Source of the DNA: Mycobacterium adipatum
GTDB taxonomy: Bacteria > Actinomycetota > Actinomycetes > Mycobacteriales > Mycobacteriaceae
Assembly: GCF_001644575.1 (NCBI RefSeq)
Contig: NZ_CP015596.1
Coordinates: 3,906,001-3,970,000 of the forward strand
Reading direction: 5' to 3'
DNA: 64,000 nucleotides
Made by a program: the position numbers and the translations under genes. Below, one piece after another: positions 35,064 to 44,877 of this stretch. Within the stretch, counting starts at the first letter, position 1. Every line of letters starts with the position of its first letter. The notes beneath the pieces were generated by a model. That model did no database searches. It was not told where the DNA came from and worked only from the letters and a program-made list of their open reading frames with translations.

Positions 35064-36104
35064 TCAGCCGGCGCGCTGACCGAACGCCAGCCGCGGCGGC
35101 AGCCGCACCCCGAGTTTTGCCGCAGTTCGGTAGCCGGACAGCGCCATCTCACGGATCTGTTCCGGGCGCATACCCGATTGCAGCGCGCTGTCCAACATGA
35201 CCGCCATCCGGTGCTCGGGGGCGATGCGCACCGCCTCCTCCAGCGCGATACCGGCCAGCGGGCCGTCCCCGCGTGCGTAGGCGGAGAAGGCCAGCAGAGC
35301 GAGCGCATCCGGGCGCCAGCGCGGCGGCAGTGTGCGCGCCATCAACGCCCACAGCGACTCGGCCGCGGCGGCACCGTCCCCGACCGCCAGCGCGTACAGG
35401 GTGTCGCGCACCCGCGGGTCGCCCAGCGCGCACACCACGCTGACCAGCTCGCCGTCGCCCGGTTCGGTGCCGTCGGCGAGGCGGGCGGCGGTGGACATCG
35501 CCGCGTGGACGGCCTCACGCGCGGTACGCGCGCTGCGCCTGACCTCGCCGCGGCTCGCGATGGCCGCGGCCAGGCGTGCGCCCCGGTCGGCGTCGGTGAC
35601 CGCGATCACCTGCTGCAGATCGGCGCGGCGACGGTAGAGCCGCCGCCCGTCGAGCACCGCGGCCGCCGCCAGCGGCGAGGCCTCCGGATCGTCGACCTCG
35701 CCATGGGCACCGCAGCCGTCCGCGCAGTACCAGCGCCCGCCCGCGGCAATCCGGTCCACCACGAGCACGGCCAGCAGTTCGACCCCCTCGGCCGCCAGCG
35801 ACCGGGTCAACGCATCGGCCAACGCCTCATGGTCGGTGCCGCATGCCTGGCAGTCGGCGCCGAACTCGTCGATGATCATCGCGATCGCGTCGTCCGGGGC
35901 CGCCGAACCCACCACCTCGGCGAGGTGGTCGGTGTTGGCCACCAGGTCCGGCGACAGGTCGACGCGGAGCACGGCGCCCAGCTCGGCGGCGTCAACGGTC
36001 ACCAGCGCCAGCGAGTGTTCGGGGACGAAGCCCAGCACGGCGGGCACAGCGGCGATCAGCGAGGCGGGCCGACCGATGTCGAACCCTCGAGGTTGTGTTG
36101 TCAT
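35064..36104 (-). CDS. DUF4192 protein
   Basis: 346 residues from ATG 36104 (MTTQPRGFDIGRPASLIAAVP); the frame extends upstream without a likely start. Conserved DUF4192 stretches are GFVPEHSLALVTV, MIIDEFGADCQACGTD and LALLAFSAYARGDGPLAGIALEEA; one or two CxxC-like pairs are seen (CQAC). Actinobacterial, function unknown. It converges with ideR (13 bp between stops) in the arrangement I recall from M. tuberculosis. Confidence 0.85.
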   Translation of the reverse strand: MTTQPRGFDIGRPASLIAAVPAVLGFVPEHSLALVTVDAAELGAVLRVDLSPDLVANTDHLAEVVGSAAPDDAIAMIIDEFGADCQACGTDHEALADALTRSLAAEGVELLAVLVVDRIAAGGRWYCADGCGAHGEVDDPEASPLAAAAVLDGRRLYRRRADLQQVIAVTDADRGARLAAAIASRGEVRRSARTAREAVHAAMSTAARLADGTEPGDGELVSVVCALGDPRVRDTLYALAVGDGAAAAESLWALMARTLPPRWRPDALALLAFSAYARGDGPLAGIALEEAVRIAPEHRMAVMLDSALQSGMRPEQIREMALSGYRTAAKLGVRLPPRLAFGQRAG

Positions 36105-36199
36105 GCGTCTCACCGTGACCCGCGGGACCGACCGCCGGCCGCACCAACACCGCCCACGCGGGTCGACTGTGCACGAATCCGAGATTGTGGATAAGCCGG

Positions 36200-37201
36200 T
36201 CACCGTGCCGCGTCGGCGGCCGGCAGCAGTCTGTCCAACACATCGGCCAACGTGATGAGCCCGCGCACCCGGCTATCCTCGACGACCACCACCAGGTGGC
36301 TGCGGGTCTCCCGCATGGTGCGCAAGGCGGCGTACACCGGGGTCTCGGCCGCCAGTTTCAGCGCCGGCCGCATCAGATCGGCGGCAGTGACGGTGTCGGG
36401 CGCATGGACCGTGTCACGCACGTGCACCACACCGTCGTCCGCCACCAGCAGACGCAGGTGTCCGGTGGCCCGCGATGCGGCCTGGATGACCGCCGGTGTC
36501 GCGTCGGGGGCCACGCCGCTGGGCACGGCCCCGTCGCGGACCATGTCCCCGACGGTCAGGGCCTGCAGTTCCAGCGCGCTGACCAGATGACCGTGGTAGC
36601 GCTCATCCAGGGTGCCGACCGTCGCGGAATGCTCCACCAGGTGCCGCAGCGCATCCGGATCCTGGCCGGTGGCGACCTGATCGACCGGGTCGACGCCGAC
36701 CTTGGACAGGCACCAGTTGGCCAGCCGGTTCAGTGCGCCGATCAGCGGGCGCGCCACCCACATGAAGGCCCGCATCGGGAGTGCCAGCAGGGTTGCCGAC
36801 CGCTCGGGATGCGCGATTGCCCAGGACTTCGGCGCCATCTCCCCGACCACCAGGTGCAGGAAGGTGACGATGATCAGCGCGAGCACGAAACCGCCCACGT
36901 CGGCCAGCCAGGCCGGTGCACCCCAGCCCGCGATCGCGGGTGTGAGCCAGTGGTGCACCGCGGGTTTGGTGAGGGCACCCAGCGCCAGCGTGCACACCGT
37001 GATGCCGAGCTGGGAACCCGCCAGCAGCACCGAGAGCTCCGAGGCCGAACGCAGCGCAGCCCGCGCGGAACGGCTGTGCGGGGCGGCGTCTTCCAGACGG
37101 TGCCGCCGCGCGGCGATCAGCGCGAATTCCACCGCGACGAAGAAGGCACTCGCCGCGATCAGCGCCGCGGTGACGAGCGCGACCACCCATGGGCTGTTCA
37201 T
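36200..37201 (-). CDS. CNNM-type membrane protein with CBS pair (HlyC/CorC-like, short form)
   Basis: 333 residues. Residues 1-190 form the CNNM (DUF21) domain with about four hydrophobic segments (AFFVAVEFALIAARRHRLED, SQLGITVCTLALGAL, LVVGEMAPKSWAIAHPERS); residues 210-330 hold two CBS-like repeats. It lacks the C-terminal CorC_HlyC domain of its partner. Such proteins are thought to move Mg2+ or Co2+; older notes call them haemolysins. ATGA overlap with the upstream gene shows coupling. Confidence 0.88.
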   Translation of the reverse strand: MNSPWVVALVTAALIAASAFFVAVEFALIAARRHRLEDAAPHSRSARAALRSASELSVLLAGSQLGITVCTLALGALTKPAVHHWLTPAIAGWGAPAWLADVGGFVLALIIVTFLHLVVGEMAPKSWAIAHPERSATLLALPMRAFMWVARPLIGALNRLANWCLSKVGVDPVDQVATGQDPDALRHLVEHSATVGTLDERYHGHLVSALELQALTVGDMVRDGAVPSGVAPDATPAVIQAASRATGHLRLLVADDGVVHVRDTVHAPDTVTAADLMRPALKLAAETPVYAALRTMRETRSHLVVVVEDSRVRGLITLADVLDRLLPAADAAR

Positions 37202-38541
37202 CGCAGCACCACCAGAACGCTTGCCGGAACGTGCTTGTCGACGCTGCGCACCGTCGCGTGCAGGTGCCGCGCGACGGGCGGATCCTCGGCGATCAGTTCG
37301 GCGGGGTCGATGCCGAGCTCGACGGTGACGCTGTCGCCGACGGTGGGCAGGCCGCCGAACTCGGCGATGACCAGACCCGCCAGCGTCTCGTAATCACCCT
37401 CGGGCAGATCGTGTCCGACGGCGCGGCTGACCTCGTCGAGCGCGACGTCGCCGCGAATCAGCCAGCCCTGCGGGGTCGCGACGATATCCTCGTCGGCGCC
37501 CGCACCGTCGTGCTCGTCGTCGATCTCCCCGACCAGTTCCTCGGCCAGATCCTCCATGGTGAGCACCCCGGCGAAACCGCCGTATTCGTCGATCACCAGG
37601 GCCATTTCGTCGCGCGCCGCGGTCAGCGTGCGCAGCGCCGCGGGCAGCGCCAACGTGGTCGGCAGAATCACCGCCGGCCGGCTCAGCGAGGCCGCGGTGG
37701 CATCCGGGTCGGCGGCACCGAGCAGGTCGTGCAGATGCACGACGCCGATCAGGTCGTCGGCGGATCCGCCCACCACCGGGTAGCGGGTGTGGCCGGTGGC
37801 CATCTTGTCCAGGACCGCGTGCACCGGCTCGTCGGCGCGCACCACGTCCACACGGGCCCGCGGGATCATCGCGTGTTCGGTACTGCGGGTGGGGAAATCG
37901 AGGATACGGTCCAGCAAGGTGGACAGGTACTCGGGGAGTTCACCGGCCTGCCGGGAGTCGGCCACGATGTGCTCCAGATCGCGCGGGGTGGCCGAATGCT
38001 CCACATCGTGCACCGGTTCGATGCGCAGCGCGCGCAGCAACAGATTCGATGAGGCGTCGAAGAGTCGGATGAGCCAACCGAATACCGCGAGATAGATGGT
38101 GGTGGACAAGGCCAGCTTGTCGGCGACGGCCTCGGGCCGGGCGATGGCGAGGTTCTTCGGGAACAGCTCGCCGAACACCATCTGCACCACCGTGGAGAAA
38201 AGCACCGCCAGCACGGTGCCGATGGCGACGCCCACCGCGATGGGCACCCCCACATCCCCGAGCAACTCGCCCAGGCCCGCGCCGATGAGCGGTTCGGCGA
38301 CATAGCCGACCAGCAAGCCGGTGACGGTGATACCGAGCTGAGCGCCCGAGAGCATGAACGAGGTGCGCCGCGTCACCGCCAGCGCGCGGGCTGCGGCGGC
38401 GTCCCCGGCCTGCGCGCGCGCTTTGAGGCGGGATCGGTCCACGGCCATGAAGGCGAACTCCTGGGCCACGAAATAACCGGTCAGCGCGGTGATCGCCAAC
38501 ACGACCGCGATGCCGGCCAGGATTCCCAGGGCGGTCAGCAT
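37198..38541 (-). CDS. CNNM/CBS/CorC_HlyC membrane protein (long form)
   Basis: 447 residues from ATG 38541. The CNNM domain (about 1-195: [51 protein letters not shown]), a CBS pair (about 205-335, [16 protein letters not shown] and [18 protein letters not shown]) and a C-terminal CorC_HlyC domain (about 345-440). Predicted divalent-cation transport or its regulation. Forms a coupled pair with the short form; in M. tuberculosis the equivalent pair lies elsewhere as I recall, so it has moved or been inserted here. Confidence 0.9.
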   Translation of the reverse strand: MLTALGILAGIAVVLAITALTGYFVAQEFAFMAVDRSRLKARAQAGDAAAARALAVTRRTSFMLSGAQLGITVTGLLVGYVAEPLIGAGLGELLGDVGVPIAVGVAIGTVLAVLFSTVVQMVFGELFPKNLAIARPEAVADKLALSTTIYLAVFGWLIRLFDASSNLLLRALRIEPVHDVEHSATPRDLEHIVADSRQAGELPEYLSTLLDRILDFPTRSTEHAMIPRARVDVVRADEPVHAVLDKMATGHTRYPVVGGSADDLIGVVHLHDLLGAADPDATAASLSRPAVILPTTLALPAALRTLTAARDEMALVIDEYGGFAGVLTMEDLAEELVGEIDDEHDGAGADEDIVATPQGWLIRGDVALDEVSRAVGHDLPEGDYETLAGLVIAEFGGLPTVGDSVTVELGIDPAELIAEDPPVARHLHATVRSVDKHVPASVLVVLR

Positions 38542-38707
38542 GCGGTGGCCGGGCGCGGTCTTCGGCGTTTGCGCTTGGCGCGTCTCACACAAGTACCTAC
38601 GAACGACACCGCAGCGAAGTTCCCGAGCCGACTGTGCCGAATTTGTTCACACGCAATTAGCGGCACAGACATCCGGTTTGGCGGTTCCCGGCGTAGGAAC
38701 GTCAGCC

Positions 38708-40123
38708 ATGGGTTCCATGCAGGAGTACGACCTCGTCGTCATCGGTTCCGGTCCGGGCGGGCAGAAGGCCGCGATCGCCGCCGCCAAACTGGGCAAGACC
38801 GTGGCCGTGATCGAACGCGGTCTGATGCTCGGCGGTGTCTGCGTCAACACCGGCACCATCCCGAGCAAGACGCTGCGCGAGGCGGTGGTCTACCTCACCG
38901 GGATGAACCAGCGCGAGCTGTACGGCGCCAGCTACCGGGTCAAGGAGAAGATCACCCCCGCCGACCTGCTGGCCCGCACCCAGCATGTCATCGGCAAGGA
39001 GATCGACGTGGTGCGCTCGCAGCTGATGCGCAACCGCATCGAGCTCTACGTCGGGCACGCCCGCTTTCTCGATGCGCACACCGTGCACGTCGACGATCCC
39101 AACCGCGCCGAGCGGGTGACCGTCAGCGGCCGCAAGATCGTCATCGCCACCGGCACCAAACCGGCCCGCCCCGCCGGCGTGGAGTTCGACGAGCAGCGGG
39201 TGCTGGATTCCGACGGCATCCTCGACCTCAAGTCCATCCCGAGCTCGATGGTGGTGGTCGGCGCCGGCGTGATCGGTATCGAGTACGCCTCGATGTTCGC
39301 CGCGTTGGGCACCAAGGTCACCGTCGTCGAGAAGCGCCCCAACATGCTGGAGTTCTGCGATCCGGAGATCATCGAGGCGCTGAAGTTCCATCTGCGCGAC
39401 CAGGCGGTGACCTTCCGTTTCGGCGAAGAGGTCACCGCCGTCGACGTCGGCACCGCCGGGACCGTCACCACGCTCGCCAGCGGCAAGCAGATCCCGGCGG
39501 AGACGGTGATGTACTCGGCCGGGCGGCAGGGGCAGACCGATCACCTGGACCTGCCCACCGCCGGGCTGGAGGCAGATGGCCGGGGCCGGATCTTCGTCGA
39601 CGACAACTACCAGACCAAGGTCGACCACATCTACGCCGTCGGCGACGTGATCGGCTTTCCGGCGCTGGCCGCCACCTCGATGGAGCAGGGTCGCCTCGCC
39701 GCGTATCACGCATTCGGCGAGCCGACGCATTCGATCACCGAGATTCAGCCGATCGGCATCTATTCGATTCCCGAGGTGTCCTATGTCGGCGCCACCGAGG
39801 TCGATCTGACCAAGGATTCCGTGCCGTACGAGGTCGGGGTGTCGCGCTACCGCGAACTGGCCCGCGGGCAGATCGCCGGGGACTCCTACGGCATGCTCAA
39901 GCTGCTGGTGTCGACCGAGGACCTACGCCTGCTCGGCGTGCACATCTTCGGCACCAACGCCACCGAGATGGTGCACATCGGCCAGGCGGTGATGGGCTGC
40001 GGCGGGACCGTCGAGTACCTCGTCGACGCGGTGTTCAACTACCCGACGTTCTCCGAGGCCTACAAGGTCGCCGCACTCGACGTGATGAACAAACTGCGCG
40101 CGCTCAGCCAGTTCAAGAGCTGA
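38708..40123 (+). CDS. sthA: Soluble pyridine nucleotide transhydrogenase SthA
   Basis: 471 residues from ATG 38708, favoured by AGGA 9-10 nt upstream; ATG 38717 ([10 protein letters not shown]) gives 468 residues, the usual length. FAD motif [18 protein letters not shown] at the start, NAD motif [16 protein letters not shown] in the middle. [13 protein letters not shown] has only one of the two redox cysteines of lipoamide dehydrogenases, as expected for SthA. It transfers hydride between NADPH and NAD. A 7-bp inverted repeat TGTGCCG ... CGGCACA (38633, 38661) lies in the 166-bp upstream gap. Confidence 0.95.
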   Translation: MGSMQEYDLVVIGSGPGGQKAAIAAAKLGKTVAVIERGLMLGGVCVNTGTIPSKTLREAVVYLTGMNQRELYGASYRVKEKITPADLLARTQHVIGKEIDVVRSQLMRNRIELYVGHARFLDAHTVHVDDPNRAERVTVSGRKIVIATGTKPARPAGVEFDEQRVLDSDGILDLKSIPSSMVVVGAGVIGIEYASMFAALGTKVTVVEKRPNMLEFCDPEIIEALKFHLRDQAVTFRFGEEVTAVDVGTAGTVTTLASGKQIPAETVMYSAGRQGQTDHLDLPTAGLEADGRGRIFVDDNYQTKVDHIYAVGDVIGFPALAATSMEQGRLAAYHAFGEPTHSITEIQPIGIYSIPEVSYVGATEVDLTKDSVPYEVGVSRYRELARGQIAGDSYGMLKLLVSTEDLRLLGVHIFGTNATEMVHIGQAVMGCGGTVEYLVDAVFNYPTFSEAYKVAALDVMNKLRALSQFKS

Positions 40124-40223
40124 CGGGACTTCCCGCCACCTCCCCTGTGTTGCACCAATGTCCGGGGTCGCACACGAGCACCGCGACAAAGTGCGAGACA
40201 CTAGTGAACAGGAGGTGAACCAC

Positions 40224-41198
40224 ATGGCCGATAACCAGGAGCAGCATTACCAGCCCGAGCAGAACGGTATGTACGAGCTGGAGTTTCCTGCCCCACAACT
40301 GTCCGCCACGGACGGTCGTGGGCCAGTGATGATCCACGCGCTGGAAGGATTTTCCGATGCCGGTCACGCCATCAAGCTGGCGTCCCAGCATCTGAAGGAC
40401 ACCCTCGACACCGAGCTGGTCGCGTCGTTCGCCATCGACGAACTGCTGGACTACCGGTCACGGCGGCCGATGATGACGTTCAAGACCGATCACTTCGCCA
40501 GCTACGACCAGCCCGAGCTGAACCTCTACGCGCTGCACGACAGCGTCGGCACCCCGTTCCTGTTGCTGGCCGGCATGGAGCCCGACCTGCGCTGGGAGCG
40601 TTTCGTCACCGCCGTGCGGCTGTTGGCCGAACGGCTGGGCGTGCGGCAGACCATCGGCCTGGGCACCATCCCGATGGCGGTCCCGCACACCCGGCCGGTC
40701 ACGTTGACCGCGCACTCGGCAAATTCCGAGCTCATCGCCGACTACACCCCGTGGGTCGGCGAGGTTCAGGTACCGGCGAGTGTGTCCAGCCTGCTGGAAT
40801 TCCGGATGAGCCAGCACGGGCACGACGCGGTCGGATTCACCGTGCACGTGCCGCACTACCTGGCCCAAACCGCCTACCCACCGGCCGCCGAGACCCTGCT
40901 CGCCGAGGCAGCCCGGGCGGGGGCGCTGCAGATCCCCCTGGCCGCGCTCGGGGAGGCCGCCGCCGAGGTGCACACCAAGATCAACGAGCAGGTCGAGGCC
41001 AGCGCCGAGGTGGCTCAAGTGGTGGCCCAGCTGGAGCGTCAGTACGATGCGTTCGTTGCCGCTCAGGAAAATCGCTCGTTGCTGGCACGTGACGAGGAAC
41101 TGCCCAGCGGTGACGAACTGGGCGCCGAGTTCGAGAAATTCCTCGCCCAGCAGGCGGACGGCAAGTTCGGGGAGGGCTTCACCGACGGCGAGGAGTGA
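40224..41198 (+). CDS. PAC2-family (proteasome assembly chaperone-like) protein
   Basis: 324 residues from ATG 40224 with a strong AGGAGGTGA ribosome site 5 nt upstream. PAC2 domain: MIHALEGFSDAGHAIKLASQ, TPFLLLAGMEPDLRWERF, GLGTIPMAVPHTRP and a C-terminal coiled region with QVVAQLERQYDAFVAAQ. The archaeal and eukaryal relatives help assemble proteasomes; a bacterial role is not established, though mycobacteria have proteasomes. Coupled to the following hydrolase gene (GTGA overlap or 8-nt SD spacing). Confidence 0.9.
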   Translation: MADNQEQHYQPEQNGMYELEFPAPQLSATDGRGPVMIHALEGFSDAGHAIKLASQHLKDTLDTELVASFAIDELLDYRSRRPMMTFKTDHFASYDQPELNLYALHDSVGTPFLLLAGMEPDLRWERFVTAVRLLAERLGVRQTIGLGTIPMAVPHTRPVTLTAHSANSELIADYTPWVGEVQVPASVSSLLEFRMSQHGHDAVGFTVHVPHYLAQTAYPPAAETLLAEAARAGALQIPLAALGEAAAEVHTKINEQVEASAEVAQVVAQLERQYDAFVAAQENRSLLARDEELPSGDELGAEFEKFLAQQADGKFGEGFTDGEE

Positions 41199-41203
41199 CC
41201 GAC

Positions 41204-42226
41204 ATGACCGATCGCAAGCCGAACCTGCGCAGCGTGCCGGAGATCTCTCCGGCCCTGCAGTTCCGCACCATCCACGGCTATCGTCGAGCGTTCCGGGTCG
41301 CGGGTTCGGGTCCGGCGATCCTGTTGATCCACGGCATCGGCGACAACTCCACGACCTGGCACACCGTGCAGGCGATGCTGGCGCGGCGTTTCACGGTGAT
41401 CGCGCCCGATCTGCTGGGCCACGGACAGTCGGACAAGCCGCGCGCCGATTACTCGGTGGCCGCCTACGCCAACGGCATGCGCGATCTGCTCAGCGTGCTG
41501 GACATCGACCGGGTGACCGTCGTCGGCCACTCCCTGGGCGGCGGCGTCGCCATGCAGTTCGCCTACCAATTTCCGCAGCTGGTCGACCGGCTGGTGCTGG
41601 TCGGCGCGGGCGGGGTCAGCAAGGACGTGAATGTGGCGCTGCGGGTCGCGGCACTGCCGGGGGCCACCGAAGCGCTGGCGCTGCTGCGGTTGCCGCTGGT
41701 GCTGCCCGCCCTGCAGGCGGCCGGACGCATCGGCGGGGCCCTGTTCGGGTCGACCGGACTGGGCCGCGATCTGCCCGACGCCCTGCGCGTGCTCGCCGAT
41801 CTCCCCGAGCCGACGGCATCCTCGGCGTTCGCCAGGACGCTGCGCGCTGTCGTGGACTGGCGCGGCCAGGTGGTCACCATGCTGGATCGCTGTTATCTGA
41901 CCGAATCCGTTCCCGTGCAACTGGTCTGGGGTACCCACGACTCGGTGATCCCGGTCAGCCACGCATGGCTCGCACATGCCGCGATGCCGGGCTCGACGCT
42001 GGAGATCTTCGAGGGATCCGGGCATTTCCCCTTTCACGACGACCCTGACCGTTTCGTCGACGTGGTGCAGCACTTCATCGACACCACGATTCCCGCGGAG
42101 TACGACCACGAACTGCTGCGCGGCCTGCTGCGCACCGGTATGAGCGAACGCGCGATCACCGGTTCGCTGAACACCAGGGTCGCCGTGCTCGACGCGATGG
42201 GCGCCGACGAGCGCAGCGCCACCTGA
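41204..42226 (+). CDS. Alpha/beta-hydrolase
   Basis: 340 residues from ATG 41204, chosen for GAGGAG 8 nt upstream; a GTG at 41195 overlaps the upstream stop. Nucleophile elbow [13 protein letters not shown] (serine near residue 117), oxyanion loop [12 protein letters not shown], acid loop [15 protein letters not shown] and histidine in [13 protein letters not shown]. All three triad residues are present. Substrate unknown; the orthologue in M. tuberculosis is called Rv2715 and is of the same length. Confidence 0.92.
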   Translation: MTDRKPNLRSVPEISPALQFRTIHGYRRAFRVAGSGPAILLIHGIGDNSTTWHTVQAMLARRFTVIAPDLLGHGQSDKPRADYSVAAYANGMRDLLSVLDIDRVTVVGHSLGGGVAMQFAYQFPQLVDRLVLVGAGGVSKDVNVALRVAALPGATEALALLRLPLVLPALQAAGRIGGALFGSTGLGRDLPDALRVLADLPEPTASSAFARTLRAVVDWRGQVVTMLDRCYLTESVPVQLVWGTHDSVIPVSHAWLAHAAMPGSTLEIFEGSGHFPFHDDPDRFVDVVQHFIDTTIPAEYDHELLRGLLRTGMSERAITGSLNTRVAVLDAMGADERSAT

Positions 42227-42239
42227 CTACCATCGGGGT

Positions 42240-42938
42240 ATGGCCGTCGATGTTGCAGTCCTGCGAGTGTTCACCGATGCACGGGGCGAGTTCGGCAATC
42301 CCCTCGGCGTGATCGATGCGGCGACCGTGGATCCGGCCGACCGCCAACGCGTGGCCACCGAATTGGGTTACAGCGAAACGGTGTTCGTCGATCTTCCGGA
42401 GCCGGGAGCGGCGAGCGCACACATGCGGATCTTCACTCCGGTCGCCGAACTACCGTTCGCCGGGCACCCGACGGTGGGCACCGCGTGGTGGCTCAAGCAG
42501 CGCGGCACACCGGTGCGGACGCTGCACGTCCCGGCGGGTCTGGTGCAGGTGGAGTATCTGCCGGAAGCCGACGGCGAGTGGACCGTGATCAGCGCCCGAT
42601 CGGACTGGGCACCCGATATGGCCATCTACCACCTGGAGTCGGTCGAGCAGGTGCTGGCCGCCGACACCGCCGATTACACCGACGACGTCGAGCATTACCT
42701 CTGGGCGTGGACGGACGAGTGCCGGGGCGCTCTGCGGTCCCGGATGTTTGCGCCGCACCTCGGCATCGCCGAGGACGAGGCGACCGGCGCGGCGGCGGTA
42801 CGGATGACCGACCACCTGAGCCGAGATCTGCTCATCACCCAAGGCAGAGGCTCCGAGATTCGTACGTGGTGGGACCCGGCGGGTTGGGTCAAGATCGCGG
42901 GCCGGGTGGTAGCCGACGCCGGCGTCCGACTGGATTGA
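42240..42938 (+). CDS. PhzF-family isomerase/epimerase-like protein
   Basis: 232 residues from ATG 42240; TACCAT (42228-42233) sits 6 nt upstream as a -10, suggesting a leaderless mRNA. The catalytic glutamate of PhzF is in [11 protein letters not shown], and [20 protein letters not shown] is the conserved substrate motif; [17 protein letters not shown] is the second. Members isomerise or hydrate small aromatic or amino-acid-derived acids. The substrate is unknown. It ends 1 bp from the nrdR stop. Confidence 0.9.
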   Translation: MAVDVAVLRVFTDARGEFGNPLGVIDAATVDPADRQRVATELGYSETVFVDLPEPGAASAHMRIFTPVAELPFAGHPTVGTAWWLKQRGTPVRTLHVPAGLVQVEYLPEADGEWTVISARSDWAPDMAIYHLESVEQVLAADTADYTDDVEHYLWAWTDECRGALRSRMFAPHLGIAEDEATGAAAVRMTDHLSRDLLITQGRGSEIRTWWDPAGWVKIAGRVVADAGVRLD

Positions 42939-42939
42939 A

Positions 42940-43401
42940 TCAGCCGGAGGTGGAGACACGGTGGGCGCGCAGCGCCTCGATCTCCCGTTCGAAATCGTCG
43001 GCCGAGGTGAAGGACCGGTACACCGAGGCGAACCTCAGATAGGCGACCTCATCGAGATCGCGGAGCGGGCCGAGGATCGCGAGTCCCACGTCGTGGCTCG
43101 CAATCTCGGGCGAACCCGCGGCCCGCACGGCGTCCTCGACCTGTTGTGCCAACAGGTTGAGCGCATCATCGTCGACCTGTCGGCCCTGGCATGCCCGGCG
43201 CACACCCTTGATGACCTTCTCCCTGCTGAACGGTTCGGTCACCCCGCTGCGCTTGACGACCGCGAGCACCGCGGTCTCGACCGTGGTGAATCGACGGCCG
43301 CATTCCGGGCAGGACCGGCGACGCCTGATGGCCTGACCCTCATCGGTTTCCCGGGAGTCGACGACACGTGAGTCCGGGTGACGACAGAACGGACAGTGCA
43401 T
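42940..43401 (-). CDS. nrdR: Transcriptional repressor NrdR
   Basis: 153 residues from ATG 43401 with GGAG 5 nt upstream; longer frames have no good start. N-terminal zinc ribbon [18 protein letters not shown] ... [11 protein letters not shown] (C3, C6, C31, C34) and an ATP-cone (about 46-136: [20 protein letters not shown]). It represses ribonucleotide reductase genes when dATP is high. Located between the PhzF gene and chiZ, as in M. tuberculosis except that the nitrobindin-like gene I recall there is absent. Confidence 0.96.
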   Translation of the reverse strand: MHCPFCRHPDSRVVDSRETDEGQAIRRRRSCPECGRRFTTVETAVLAVVKRSGVTEPFSREKVIKGVRRACQGRQVDDDALNLLAQQVEDAVRAAGSPEIASHDVGLAILGPLRDLDEVAYLRFASVYRSFTSADDFEREIEALRAHRVSTSG

Positions 43402-43476
43402 CACCGCTCCTTCGCCGCACCGCAGATCGACCAGTTCGAATGTCGTCGAGCCTACCTGGGTACCGCAGAGCACGCG

Positions 43477-43974
43477 TCAGCCGATCGGTGCGATGAGCGT
43501 CTGCCCGGCCTGCACCGTGCCTGTTTCGAGCTTGTTGAGCTCGCGGATGCGCTCGACGATCTGGCCCGCGGGCGCATCCGGGGCCACCCGGTGGGCGATG
43601 TGCTGCAGCGTCTCACCGTCCTGCACGTACACCACCGACAGGCGGGTGGGCAGCTGGACGGGCTCTTCGGTGGGACCGCCCAGCTGGGCGACGAGCCCGA
43701 GCCACAGGGTGATTGCGCCGGCCAGCAGGGCCAGCAGCACCGTGGCGGCCGGTGTGATCGGCCGGCGCCGGTGCGAGGCGCGGGACATCAGCACCCCGCT
43801 GCCGCGGTGGCCCAGGGGTGCACCACCGGGGCGGCGCGAGGATGGGACACGACGCCGGCGCACGACGACGTCGCGGGGCAGGGGCCACACCTCGGCGGCC
43901 ATTGCGGGCCGCGGCGACCGAGCCGGGGCGTACGCACTGTGCCGAGTGTCCGGGCGAGCTTCGAGAATCGTCAT
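43477..43974 (-). CDS. chiZ: DNA-damage-induced LysM protein ChiZ
   Basis: 165 residues. A long basic N-terminal tail, one membrane segment (about 76-95: ATVLLALLAGAITLWLGLVA) and an outside LysM domain (VVYVQDGETLQHIAHRVAP ... VQAGQTLIAPIG) that binds peptidoglycan. ChiZ is the SOS cell-division inhibitor and wall hydrolase of mycobacteria. It is divergent from lexA. Two adjoining SOS boxes lie 50-90 bp upstream and fit a -10 TAGCAT (44018-44023 minus). Confidence 0.92.
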   Translation of the reverse strand: MTILEARPDTRHSAYAPARSPRPAMAAEVWPLPRDVVVRRRRVPSSRRPGGAPLGHRGSGVLMSRASHRRRPITPAATVLLALLAGAITLWLGLVAQLGGPTEEPVQLPTRLSVVYVQDGETLQHIAHRVAPDAPAGQIVERIRELNKLETGTVQAGQTLIAPIG

Positions 43975-44024
43975 CTGAGCGCCTCTCCGAGTAGGGGTCT
44001 TTCGCTTCTGTGTTCGAATGCTAG

Positions 44025-44040
44025 TCGATCATGTGTTCGA
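44025..44040. promoter_or_regulatory. SOS box 1 (chiZ side)
   Basis: TCGATC-ATGT-GTTCGA, one mismatch to the mycobacterial LexA consensus TCGAAC-N4-GTTCGA. It lies in the chiZ promoter region, directly upstream of the candidate -10 (44018-44023, read leftwards). Confidence 0.75.
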
Positions 44041-44044
44041 TGAA

Positions 44045-44060
44045 TAGAACATGTGATCGA
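44045..44060. promoter_or_regulatory. SOS box 2 (second LexA site, tandem)
   Basis: TAGAAC-ATGT-GATCGA, two mismatches to consensus. Its centre is exactly 20 bp from the centre of box 1, two helical turns, so two LexA dimers would bind on the same face of the DNA. Confidence 0.6.
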
Positions 44061-44147
44061 ACTGTTGCGAAACGATAGACCGGGGCACCGACAAGTGGAC
44101 GCGTCCCGCGCGGCCACCCGCCGGGCCGAGGGCGAACACGACACGCC

Positions 44148-44188
44148 TCGAACACATGTTTGATTATCTGTGCGGTGGCGACTACATT
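44148..44188 (+). promoter_or_regulatory. lexA promoter with SOS box overlapping the -35
   Basis: SOS box TCGAAC-ACAT-GTTTGA (44148-44163) is the same sequence I recall before M. tuberculosis lexA. It overlaps a -35 TTGATT (44160-44165), 17-nt spacer, and -10 TACATT (44183-44188). The lexA ATG begins 7 nt after the -10, consistent with a leaderless autoregulated mRNA. Confidence 0.8.
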
Positions 44189-44195
44189 CGGGCAC

Positions 44196-44870
44196 ATGAG
44201 CGACAGCACCGAAACCCCTGAGGCACGCTCCAGCCTGACCGAGCGTCAGCGCACCATCCTGGAGGTCATCCGCACCTCCGTGACCAGTCGCGGGTATCCG
44301 CCGAGCATCCGTGAGATCGGCGACGCCGTCGGCCTGACCTCCACCTCGTCGGTGGCGCACCAGCTACGCACCCTGGAACGCAAGGGTTACCTCCGCAGGG
44401 ACCCGAACCGGCCCCGCGCCGTGGACGTGCGCGGTTCCGACGATGTGGTGACCCCCATCGTGACCACCGATGTGGCCGGGTCGGACGCGCTCCCCGAACC
44501 GACATTCGTGCCGGTGCTCGGCCGGATCGCCGCGGGTGGCCCCATCCTGGCCGAAGAGGCCGTCGAAGAGGTCTTCCCGCTCCCCCGCGAGCTGGTCGGC
44601 GAGGGTTCGCTGTTCCTGCTGAAGGTGGTCGGCGAATCCATGATCGACGCCGCGATCTGCGACGGCGACTGGGTGGTCATCCGCCAGCAGAACGTCGCCG
44701 AGAACGGCGATATCGTCGCGGCCATGATCGACGGCGAGGCGACCGTGAAGACCTTCAAGCGAACCCGCGGTCAGGTGTGGCTGATGCCGCACAACCCGGC
44801 GTTCGAACCGATCGACGGTAACGACGCGGTGGTGCTCGGCAAGGTCGTCACCGTGATCCGCAAGATCTGA
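44196..44870 (+). CDS. lexA: SOS repressor LexA
   Basis: 224 residues from ATG 44196; the frame to 44160 runs through the promoter. N-terminal winged helix ([20 protein letters not shown]), Ala113-Gly114 self-cleavage site (GRIAAGGP), catalytic S148 (VGESMID) and K185 (TVKTFKR). Represses the SOS regulon and itself. The window holds four LexA sites: two for chiZ, one for lexA, and the one broken by the IS at 13,683. Confidence 0.98.
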   Translation: MSDSTETPEARSSLTERQRTILEVIRTSVTSRGYPPSIREIGDAVGLTSTSSVAHQLRTLERKGYLRRDPNRPRAVDVRGSDDVVTPIVTTDVAGSDALPEPTFVPVLGRIAAGGPILAEEAVEEVFPLPRELVGEGSLFLLKVVGESMIDAAICDGDWVVIRQQNVAENGDIVAAMIDGEATVKTFKRTRGQVWLMPHNPAFEPIDGNDAVVLGKVVTVIRKI

Positions 44871-44877
44871 CGGACCC

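Noticed and set aside
38633..38667. TGTGCCG / CGGCACA repeat before sthA as an operator
   Set aside because: Spacer of 21 nt is too long for a common dimer site and no -10 or -35 overlaps; kept only as a note in the sthA entry.
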